64,000 nt of DNA from Axinella damicornis. Taxonomy: Eukaryota > Porifera > Demospongiae > Axinellida > Axinellidae. Position 1 is the first letter of the stretch, and the number at the start of each line of letters is the position of its first letter. Location of the stretch: the NCBI GenBank assembly GCA_963931865.1, contig OZ007505.1, positions 17,434,294 through 17,498,293 of the forward strand, in the 5' to 3' direction. The translations under genes were made by a program, and so were the position numbers. Below, in pieces: positions 11,601-22,800 of the stretch. The notes under the pieces are model-generated. The model searched no databases. It saw only the letters and a list, made by a program, of their open reading frames with translations, and was not told the origin of the DNA.

Positions 11601-13320
11601 CCAAGGTGAGTTTCAACACCAACTTTTTACATTCAGGTCAGTGCATGATAGTGATCACGGTGGTGTAGTCTGAATTTCTGTAGGCCAAACCTAAGTACTC
11701 AAACATTATTTAATATGTTTATTTCTACTTTGTTGACGAGGGGCAACCGCACTCCTGGTAGCCGTTGCAACGCCGGCTGCGACTCGCCGTAGCGAAAGCT
11801 AAGTATCGCAGTTAGTTCCAAATAACGCACATGGCACGTGGCAACCACGCTCTGTCGATGTCGCAAGCAATGGCGGCCAAAGGGAAGACACGAAGTTATT
11901 ACAGCACTTACAACTTTGCCAGCACGGTGAGTTTTGGCATGTAAGCGTCAGTGAACGACAGCGATCACGGCCATGTGGTCAGAATCTTCGTGTGCCTTTG
12001 CTAAGAACGGTACTGCCACCGGAAGTCGGAGAGAGCGCTCGAGCAATGGCGGCCGGCCACGGCGAGACATAAGCGCTTGTATCTCCACCACCAAGGTGAG
12101 TTTCAGCACAATTATTATACGTTTGTCTAACTGCATGATAGCCATCACGACGGTGTAGTCAGAATCTCTGTAGACCTTTCCTGCGAGCTATGAGGTTTGA
12201 TTATTTACATTAATTACATTACGCGGCACTTTATTTCCTATACCAGGAGTGTAACGAGGGGCAACCGCACTCCTGGTAGCCGTTGCAACTCCGCGGTTGC
12301 CTCGCCGTAGCGCAAGCTAATTATAGCAATTCGTTCCAATTAACGCACATGCCACGTGGCAACCACGCTTAGTCGAACGTTAGCAATGGCGACCAAAGGG
12401 AAGACACGAACAGTACTTACAACCTTGCCAGCACGGTGAGTTTTGGTATGTAACCGTCAGTGAACAACAGCGATTACGGCTGTGTGGTCAGAATCTTTGT
12501 GGGCCCTTCGTATGACTGTACTGGCAACCAATGTCGAAGAGAGCGATCGAGCAATGGCGGCCGACGGCACGACAAAAGCGCTTGTATCTCCATCACCAAG
12601 GTGAGTTTCGCCACAATTATTGTGTGGTAGTGTCACTGCATGATAGCGATCACGATGGTGTAGTCAGAATCTCTGTAGACCTTTCCTGCGAGCTGTGAGG
12701 TTTGATTATTTAATTAATTATTTAGATTAGTTACATTACGCGGCACAATTTTTCCTATACCAGGAGTGTAACGAGGGGCAACCGCACTCCTGGTAGCCGT
12801 TGCAACGCCGGCTGCGACTCGCCGTAGCGCTTATCGCAGTTAGTTCCAATTAACGCACAAGCTATTGCCACGTGCAACCACGAACGCTAGCAATGGCGAC
12901 CAAAGGGAAGACACGAAATATAACAGCACTTACAACCTTGCCAGCACGGTGAGTTTTGGTATGTAAGCGTCAGTAAACAACAGCGATTACGGCTGTGTGG
13001 TCAGAATCTTCGTGGGCCCTTCGTATGACTGTACTGGCCACCAACGTCGAGGAGAACGATCGAGCAATGGCGGCCGACGGCACGACAAAAGCGCTTGTAT
13101 CTCCACCACCAAGGTGAGTTTCAGCACAATTATTGTACGGTCGTGTCACTGCATGATAGCGATCACGACGGTGTAGTCAGAAACTCTGTAGACCTTTCCT
13201 GCGTGCTGTGAGGTTTGATTATTTAATTATTTAGATTAGTTAGATTACGCGGCACAATTTTTCCCCTACCAGGAGTGTAAAGATTATTTACGCGGCACAA
13301 TTTTTCCCCTACCAGGAGTG
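8640..13320 (+). repeat. Complex tandem array of about 0.5-kb units with ATG-to-splice-donor cassettes
   Basis: About nine units, each bounded by ACCAGGAGTGTAA...GAGGGGCAACCGCACTCCTGGTA (itself partly palindromic). Each unit holds two related half-units of about 165-190 bases. Half A: CACGTGGCAACCACGCT, GAGCAATGGCGACC, ...CCAGCACGGTGAGTTTTGG. Half B: CCACCGGAAGTCG, GAGCAATGGCGGCC, ...CACCAAGGTGAGTTTCAGCA. Both halves end with a version of AGCGATCACGRCGGTGTRGTC. So each half has a start codon in good context and, about 45-50 bases on, a consensus splice donor. Encoded starts are of the type MAATARQKRLYLHHQ and MATKRKT... . Donor-like sites lie near 8801, 8967, 9574, 9738, 10557, 11070, 11235, 11606, 11926, 12094, 12435, 12600, 12948 and 13113; some copies (9260, 10065) have lost the GT. 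Confidence 0.85.
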
Positions 13321-13560
13321 TAATAATATTTGGTGCAGTGTTGTTGTTGTTGTTTCTCCCGTTCTAAGTTAGTGGTTTTATACAAATGGACTCAGGAGCA
13401 TCTCTGTTTCTATGCACTAGTGCAGGTGACAGTTGATCCAGTTTCTCATGATGATCTAGACTGCGCGTGCAGCAAAGATTGGTTAACCATAACAAGCACT
13501 TTGGAAATAAGCGAGCACATTGTATGCACATTGTACCGGTTGTGTTTGCCTGTTAGCGCA
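13265..13560 (+). repeat. End of the array, then a third copy of the 6180-6290 flank
   Basis: A duplicated array edge (two CGGCACAATTTTTCCCCTACC ends at 13253 and 13294) is followed at 13370-13480 by a block matching 6180-6290 and 32460-32545 (ACTCAGGAGCA, CACTAGTGCAGGTGACAGTT, CTCATGATGATCTAGACTGC). No coding part survives here. Confidence 0.55.
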
Positions 13561-13579
13561 GGTTGGAGGGCTTGTTTGA

Positions 13580-13705
13580 TGCTGAGTCACGTGTATGTCA
13601 CATGGCCGTTTCGTCCAATCAGGAGAGACCTTAGATTGCCTGTTAGAGTCACGTGCATGTCACATTTTGGCTGTATTGACCAATCAGGAGAGACCTTAGA
13701 GAAAG
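13580..13705 (+). promoter_or_regulatory. Tandemly duplicated proximal promoter block with CCAAT and CACGTG motifs
   Basis: A unit of roughly 63 bases occurs twice: GTCACGTG.ATGTCACAT, a spacer, then CCAATCAGGAGAGACCTTAGA. CCAAT boxes are at about 13616 and 13679, and the first arm carries CACGTG. The block lies 180-300 bases before the first start codon of the deaminase-like gene. Confidence 0.55.
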
Positions 13706-13809
13706 GGTACCCCGGGATGGCTCTAGATGCGCGCGCGTTTCCGGTACCTATACCTAAAGTATGTACTTCCTGCCGGACCAATATACACGTCGAATATTTT
13801 AACAACGAC

Positions 13810-13817
13810 TATATAAG
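13810..13817 (+). promoter_or_regulatory. TATA box of the deaminase-like gene
   Basis: TATATAAG lies 68 bases before the proposed ATG at 13885, a typical distance for a short 5' leader, and downstream of the duplicated CCAAT block. Confidence 0.6.
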
Positions 13818-13884
13818 GTAGGTTGTCATGGATCTACCGTAGCACAGAGTACCTCTCCTGCAGTTCGTCCCCTTTGGAAACTAT

Positions 13885-16800
13885 ATGAACATGCACGCTT
13901 TGAATGCTCGCTCGTTCCTCCTTCTCCTGGCCGCCTGTTCGGCTGTGACGACTACCGCTGCACAGCTGAAAGTGTTTCGTGGCACGCTCGTCCACTCCAG
14001 GGTGCGCACTGAGATGGAAGTGCTACAAGACTACCTCATTGGCTTCGACGAAGACAACCTCGGAAATGTGAGTACCGTATAGTGGTAAATTAAGAGGCCT
14101 AGTCTCGCGTTGGCGAGACCCTGACCTAGACCCAAGAGCATGTCTGATACAAAGTTTAATGCGTTAAGGTTACGGGATACTCGTGCGCGCGCCGTGCGAA
14201 ATGTATTGGGAAATGTATACTTAAGCTCGCTTAGGCATGACGGAAGCTTTTTTTGATAGCATAATCCCTGGCAAATTTATCTGCTGTCTCGCTCAAGAAA
14301 AGCGGCTTTTTGGTGAACTGAACTGCTCGTTTTTGCACGGCTATACAGCGTATCGGTAAAAGCTTCCGTCATGCCCTGCACCTTGTGACAGCGTACCTCC
14401 ACCTCCAGAATCAAGTTGCTCACGCTGTTCGTACCAGAGATTCTTGGTTAGCGAGCTTAAGGTTACGGGTACCCGCGTATCATGCAATAACTGGAGCAAT
14501 ATTCATGCAAGCCATGCCGAATTCTTACAGCGCCTAGCACAAAGTGCGGTGCTGGACTCGAACCTATTCAGACCCGCCTACTTCTCAACAGACGAACTTC
14601 CTGCAGAGGCGTGGCTACATGGACGCCTTGACCCCTCCCATACACATTTATAAATTCTGAGCGCATTCTACAAACTGTACTCCTTACACGCAGAATTGCA
14701 CCTTCAGCTTCAGGAAGCAGCTAGAAGACATGAACTTCGAGTGCGAGAGCTATAAATGAACAAGTCATTCGCCGAACATATCCCACTAGCAGCCAAAGTA
14801 CACAGAAAAAATGGCGTTCAACGAAGGGTGTGGCGACAATTCACTTCGCTAGCAGTGAACAACAGCCTACACAGACTCCCAAACATAGCTCTCGCACTAG
14901 ATATATGATAGTAGCAGTTATATAAATGCCTATTTCCATCTCAATTACCTTTTCTGTGACAAAAGTTGTAGAATGCGTAGATAAGTAAATTCGCACGGGA
15001 ATCGCTGAAATAACATGCAGCTGCCCGTAAACAGGCAAATTAAATTTTACTTCCGGTCCCCGTAACCATACATTTCCCAATACATTTCGCACGGCGCGCG
15101 CACGAGTATCCCGTAACCTTAACGCATTGAACTTTGTATCAGACATGCTCTTGGGTCTAGGTCAGGGTCTGACTACCCCCCTTCCGTGTGGGTCTAGGTC
15201 AGGGTCTGACTACCCCCCTTCCGTGTGGGTCTGGCCCCGCGAGACTACCCCCCTTCCGTGTGTTCAGGGTGCACGGTGGTGTACTGGTGGAGTGAGAGTC
15301 TCCAGTGCGCAACTCAGGCTCTGTCCTGAGTTCGAATCCCACTAAAACCCTTGGTTTTTCTGTTGAAGGGTGGTTCGCCTTGAAAAAAGGAATTTGCCCT
15401 TTGCCCTTCCAGAAAAACAAGTTTGAGCAATGCCATTTATGGTAACTCAAGCGAGTTCAGTGATGATGGCATCACCATCCCCCGTTAATGGGGCCCAGGA
15501 CCTGCATGAAAACCTTCTGTATTGGAGATGCGGCATTCCTGGGTTATCAAATCAAAATGAACTGAACTGAACTGAACTGGGTCTGGCCCCACGAGACTAC
15601 CCCATATGGGCCTTGGGTGGGTGTCAGAACCACTCGTGTATGGGCAGTCTTCCAGACTATTCCGGCGTGCGCGAAGACTAGCGAGGTGGTAATGCTGTCA
15701 GTTATAGCTACAACAGTTTCAAATAAGAACTACACGCACTACTATAATATAATATTTGCTCACAAAGTATCCCAGCCCCCCCCCCCCTGGTAATGCAAAT
15801 CGAGACTAGGATCAACTGGGTGGGCTGGGCAATTACTTAGCTAGCTGAGCTGTGTGCGGACATACCTCGCGGATTGTTTGGTGCTGGGACCTCGGCGTTC
15901 GAAATGCAGAACAAAAAAAATGCTTGTTTCTCAGAAGACCGACGATAACTCGCAAAGCTCGCATAAAGGCTTTTCATTACCGTTCGAACTGCACTCCTGG
16001 CCTACATCAAGCACATTAGCAGCTTTTAAGATTAGGCACAAAATGCATAGTTTCTGGTCACCGCCCGCATCTAAAGTATAGGTGCCGCATCATGCTATTT
16101 TAATAAACGTACGCGTTCAAAGGTTTCTATGCATGTGCAGTGCTGTCATTTTAATAGCTCATGAAAAAAAACCAGTAATTGAGAAAAAACGTTTCTACAC
16201 ATCGATCTGCATGGACCATATATACTGATCGGGAGTCGGGCATCTGAAATATTCGAGAACACGGATGCCAAACGCAGCGAAGATACAATACTTAGGGTAG
16301 ATTAAGGGTAGATTAAGGCCAGGGCAGCTTCAGAAAGAGGAATGGAAGCCTGCCCAGGCCCTAATCTGCCCTAAGTATTGTATTCAGATGTCCGACTCGC
16401 GATCAGTAATGGTCCATGCAGATAGATCTGTAGACACATTTTTGTCTAGTCTTGGCTGCTTCGTGGTGGAAAGTTCGTCCACACTGCTCGAGTCTGAGTC
16501 AACAACTCATCTGTCCATCACGCGTACGCGTGGAAGTGGCCGTGGGATATCTTACAGCAACAGTTTCCCGTTCCCACTCCCGTCATGTTTCCCGTTCCCT
16601 GCTTTTCCAGTTGCCCTAATAACACTGCAGTAACATAATTATTGGCCTACTTTTATGGTCAACAAAATGCTACATTTTTTCTGTACAAATGAACACTCTA
16701 GATTGCGTTTGTGAGTCCTGCCAGTGAACTTGGGAGTCTTGCTCAGCAGTGGGGTTTCAACCAGAATGAAGTTGTCACCCTGACAGACAGGTAGACATAT

Positions 16801-19800
16801 TGACATCTTCAGTGCATATACACAGCAGTCTGGTACACAGGTAGTAAGTTCTGTGAACCTTGAAGCTGTAGAAGTCTGGTGGTGAATAGGTATCTTTGTA
16901 CCAGCTGATTTTGTTATTTGAACTTTTACATATTTTGTGCACACACTGAACCACCCCACCCCAGTCAGTTTCTGATGCCAGGATTTGTAGAGTTGCACAT
17001 TAACCCATCCCAGTACTTCGGAACTGGTAATGACTATTCAACACTCGGCGGCTTCTCAGCCCTTGCCTTTGCACCTGCTGAGCTGATGTTTCGTAATGTC
17101 ACTTTTGCAAGGGAGGCATCCATGCAAGTTGCGGTATGTTGCTACATTTATTGTTTGTCCATGCACTCTTAACTTGCAGTTCTCACTATATTGGGAGTTG
17201 CTGGCAGTTTGTAGGTGAAGGACATCAAACTAACTTAGCTATGTGACCCTCTCTGGGAAATCCGAGGATAAACTTTGAATTTACATGTGCATGTTCATAG
17301 ATATGACGACGCTGTTCCGTGTCTTATATCTATATATGGCGTATCTCGATCACCCGCTCTACTTCCAATGCTCATAGTGAGTGAACACATAGGAATTCCA
17401 TTCTGTAGTTTAAGATTCTTGTATGCGTACTTGGATTTATAGATATCGCCCTACGCATTCTGGAGTTAAGCACATTTTAAATTGCCCGTACAATCGAAAT
17501 ATATTAATAGACGTGTGTATTGACCAGATGCCCATACCATGGAATGGTAAGTCCGACTTGAATACTACTGCGATCAGCAATGAATGGACTCTCTGGTAGT
17601 GTAAAAATCTCACTTTTCATCAGAGGTTGGTTTTCCCCAGAGAGGGTCACATATGGATGTGGATGCGTATGAATACATTAAACTTTCAGAAATGACTGGG
17701 AAGTTAATGATTGTTAAAAAGAGACAAAAACTATAGCCTTGTTCCTAGGCCTACACCAGCCTTGTTCCCAGGCCTACACCAGCACTATATATATATATAT
17801 GTCAGCTTGAGAAAGGCTAGTTTGCAACAGTTTACAAGTGTTGTAAATGCTAGTGTACAAGGCAGTTTACAAGTTTGTAAATGAACCCCTGTATGTAAGC
17901 AATAGGAGTTCATTTACAAACTTGTAAACTGGCTTGTACACTTGCATTTACAACATTTGTAAACTGTTGCAAACTAGCCTTTCTCAAGCTATATATATAT
18001 ATATATATTGATCGATCACATACCATCTGTATGTCATCTGTTTGAAAATAGGCCTCTCTGTGGGGGTTGCTATATCAACAGTACAAGCCCTACCACTATG
18101 GAGATCTGCTCTGGATTTTAAAATGGCATATTTCTTTTCAACACGGATATGGTCATGGCCATTAAGTGTCATTGTAAACACCGAGCATTCTTGAAGTAGG
18201 AGGTTCATGATATCCGCATGACATCACATGCAATCTGTCTTCTTTGTTTTTGTGTGCAGAGGCATACTCTCCAGTTTGGAATAACTACAGTCACTTATTA
18301 TGGTTCATGTGATGTCGACGGCAATATGGAACTTGCTCGTGTAGTAGGTAAGTAATTGTTGATATTTGAATGAAGCTTATAAGTAATATGATGATTTGTA
18401 TAAACTATAAGATAAGTTGAGGTGTCAGAGAAACGGTAAAATTTGCGGTATATCATTCCCAGTATTCTCAGGTCATCAGTATAGTTGTAACTCCAAGGTA
18501 TTTGAACTGAGTTACTTCTTCCCATTGGTTGATTGGTTGAGGGATCTGACAGCTGACCATAGTCTCTTAGGATTGGCTGCATTGAGACTGGAGTAATAGG
18601 TAACTTTTGCTGTCTTCAAGAGACAAGTGATTTTGTTCCTTTGTGTCTTGTTGAGTTCCCAGACTAAGGGTTTTGCAGTTCTTTGGCCTTCCAGTAGAGT
18701 GCATTTCTCTTCTTCATCTCAACCAAGAGCTTTTTGGAAAGCCAGGGTGGCCTTTTTTTGTTGTTTTGGACAGAACGCAAAGAGACATGATTTCAAGAAA
18801 ATTATGTTGATTTCCAGTTAATCCAGGTTGTGTTGACATTCACACTGTTGAGAAGACTGGCCCAAGGAGTGTGGGTTCAGTGACCATCTGCTTGAGCATG
18901 GATGTATGTAATACCAATGGTGTTTTCCACCTTAAGTAGTGAAAAGAGAACCAGTTCTATATAGACCCAAATCCACATTGATGCGCGTCACTAAGCAGCA
19001 TCAGATTATTAAAACGGGAGCATCCAATATTCTGAAGAGAGCTTTGTAGTTGATCTAAAAGTAATATCAACAGGAGGACGATAGAAGGTTCCCATGCAGT
19101 CTGAAATTGCCACGATGTACTGAAAGCCATAGATGCTCAATTGTACTGCAGTCTAACTCAACTTGAGCATAGACAGGACTCCACTCTGCCGATTAATATA
19201 TCCTTGTGGAAGACTTGGTATCTGCGAATTGAGATTTCTGAATCAAGGATGTCTGAGCTTTCAACAATTACATCAGGATGTTCACATTGTACCACAGTTA
19301 GGAGCTCGTCAAATTTAGGAACAATACTATGGGCATTAAAATAGTTTTAACTGAGCACAAGATATTGATGAGTATTAGAAGTGTGCTGGGTGCTCGTGGA
19401 ATTAGCATATAGATGAGTGTAAGCTTCGCTCTCCACAGTATTCAACAAGTTTGTTGATGTCCTAAAAAAGAGGAAGAGGAACGGTTGCTAGGAGAAGAAC
19501 TCTTCACAGCTTCAGGAGCTAGTCCTTCTGCTAGCAACCGTTCCCCATCCTCTTGAATGCCCAAAGTTAAACCACCAAGGAGTCACAATTTAAATTATTC
19601 TCTCCTAGTGCATAGCCTGTTCATGAGCTCCACTAGATGAATTCAAAGTGACCTCCATCAGTATTCATAGGAAAAATGCCCGCATACACCACCTACATAA
19701 ATGTGTGGCTAACTGGCATTATTAATGTTGATGGTAAGACTGCAGATTTCAAATGACCCATATCTGAATACAGAAGTCTTGAGTCTTGTGTTTGATATTG

Positions 19801-22800
19801 CCTCAATTTTGTTCTTAAGTATACTGAGTTCTATGTTGTGTGGCAACCCACCATAGAACTGTACACTTTAGGACCTAGGCATACAGAAGTACAAACTCAA
19901 TTGTTGGTAGAAATGCTCACATTTAACTTACTTTTCACAGATCAACTGGGACAAAGGGCAGTTATACATCAATTTTCTTTGGATGTGCTACCACCAGAAT
20001 TTCAAAGGACAGTTCCACCCGAATTTGCACAAACCACTGAGGCGGCTCTGAGTGGTTCAAGAAGGTACAGAACAGCACTTTGCAATGCAGACTAGCAGGC
20101 TCATTGTTCTGCTGTTGCTCAAAATTAATCTATAGATACCTTTAACTGCTGTATATGAGATAGCCGTAGTCAAACTTAGTCCTCTAGCTATAGAGCTGAT
20201 TCATGGCCATTATAACGATGGACAAGGATTCACCTGCATTCGTTATGAACTATACTGTGCGAGAAATCATTGCCTGAAGTACAAAGAGCCTTGTTCTCGA
20301 TCTGTGGGTGTAGCCTATTTAATCCCAACCCTGCATCTTACTCCACCATTCAGAGTATGAGCTTGCAATCCCTTAGCAACAGATTTTTTTGATTCAACCA
20401 CTGCATAACTAACGAGTGAAACAAACTACAACAGGCAAACAACGGTGTAATACCCACACCATGATAATTATCTCAAGGCAACTCCACCTGCAAGTTTTCA
20501 TACTTGGAGTCAGCACATTAGAGAACGGGAATGAATGCACTATAGGCCTAATTAGACACTTATTAAACACTATACTTGCATGTGCCAAGGGATGTACTTC
20601 ACAGAGAAAGATAAAGGTGGAGTAAGTGACAAATCTGTCCGACAACCCCCGGTGTGTCATTCTGAGTGTCAACTGTATCCATGCACTGTGTTTTAAAGGT
20701 GTTTATTCTTTAATATCTGCAGGTTTATCAAACTCATCAGAGAATTAGAGGTAATTGTTACATGAGGCCCGAGCTCATCAATGTCTTGCAAAGTCAGTTA
20801 TGGACACAAATTGTGTACTAAGTTACAGCTGTATCATGCAGGTGTTTGGAAAGTATAGCGCATAAACCTACCATGGCCCTCTCTATAAATGGAGAGTGCT
20901 ATGCATGCACTCTCTGATATCCACAAGTATCCCTTGAAGTAATGCAAATTCCACATTCTTATCCCAAGACCTTTCCTGTTCCACTGATTTTTATAGAGTC
21001 CACTTATACGAGCAAGTATTGGTCCCGAACTCTCTACCACAACTTCTCCTGAGGTAGTGCAAGGCCTTGGAGAAATTGTTGCTGATGAAACTGATGTCTT
21101 TGTTCAGGTAATTATGTACAGATACGAGTTCAGTGTGTGTCAGCGTACAAAGATGTACAGTATGCATCTCTAATAATGATGCCATCCTTCAGAACACTTT
21201 CAGAAGGATGGCACTTCAGAACACTTTCACATTACGGGTAGCTTCAGTGCAAACCAAAAGGCTTCTGCTGAGGATAGGAAGGCTTCTTACTTCTGAGAAC
21301 TGGAAGGTTACTTTCGAAGAAAACGTGGAAGGAGGTTTTTGCAAAGAGTGCTTGGTTTCTACAGACATACACAAGTTTCTGAAAGTTCAAGGAACTTCAC
21401 TTACAGATTTTCTGTATAATATTATATATCTTCTGGAACTTTTTCTTAATTCGGTTTTCGCTTCTCTTTGAGCGGGATGTGGCACATTAGTGGGAGTGGT
21501 TCCACAAACGGGTGTCATTTATAAAAACTGGGACACATGCACATTGCTAGGTAGCAACAGTCAACCCATCCTGTCAGTGCACATCCAATGCTTCAAGACA
21601 ACAAAGTCCACTGGTGCGTTTACATGTCCCCAGGACAGTGCTGTAGTAAAAGACTGTCCCTCACAGCAGATACTGTATAAGATTTAGCTTTAATCTTTGC
21701 AAGCTTAGAAGCAGTATGACTGCAGGATAAACAATGTTGCATTGGACTGGTATTATGCTAGCTTCAAACACCCTCAAAATGGGGCCAGCTAATGTTTAAT
21801 GTAGGGGAGGGAAAGAAGGTGGAGGGGACGGTAAGAGGGGGAAAGGGAGTAACAATTGCCTCGCAAGCATCTGTTCACTTTCCCAAGTTAATAGATATCA
21901 CCATTGTTTGTTAGATACGATTTGCTCAGAGAGCCCCTGAAAGTATTACAACCTTACCAGATTGGGAGGCAGCTGGAGTTCTTCCTGTGAACCGGGTGAG
22001 TAGTTTTGTTAATAGTTACCATGATTGATAGCATGAATGATAGTACAATGTCTGAAGCAGTTACACCTGCATGACAATGCGATATTGGGCTTCCTGTCAT
22101 GGCTATGGACAGCCTGCACATCTGTGTTATTGAAACTGAATGTCATAGTCAGTAGATTTCCTTTGAAATGTGACAGCTAACAGTAATTAGTAGCGACTTT
22201 TATTATACTCAAGTCTGTCTCCCAACTTAACTGATTTTAGGAGCTGTGAGATAGTGGTGTGCCAAGGTGAGACTTAATAGTGCTTCACGATGCCAGCATA
22301 CAGATGCTGGTACACCTGCCTTTAGCACCTTGGATTGCCTTACCTTGGATCTGGAAAGCTAGAAGTTTTATCTGCAGCTAGAGCTATACATAGAACATTC
22401 AGAGAGAAATTGAGGGTATATAGGATATGACTGCAGTTGGCCTAAGGTGTTAGCATGAATTTTGAACAGGCCTTTCATTCTGGAGTGGAGAGTGAGTCTG
22501 GCCTCTAGTACTCTCTCTGACTGAAAGGGCTCACCACCCTTCGTCCAACCCTCACTGGGGTTTTCAGACTGGTAAGTCTACCGTTGCTACTACGCTTTTC
22601 CACAAAGCCTGCCCCATGTTTCCAATGAATTGCTGACCATGCTTTTACTTCATGTAATGTGTATGTAGCTACTCATCTAGTCAATACCCTTTAGACCATG
22701 ATGATGTACTGTGAGTACATCCGTGACAGTGAAATGGAGACCTTCAGGAGGAGAGGAATATCAATTGCACACTGTCCATATGGTGACATAAAGTACGTAA

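Noticed and set aside
15328..15340. A tRNA gene at the GTTCGAATCCC box
   Set aside because: The A and B boxes fit, but no cloverleaf arms can be formed and a SINE-type body and tail follow.
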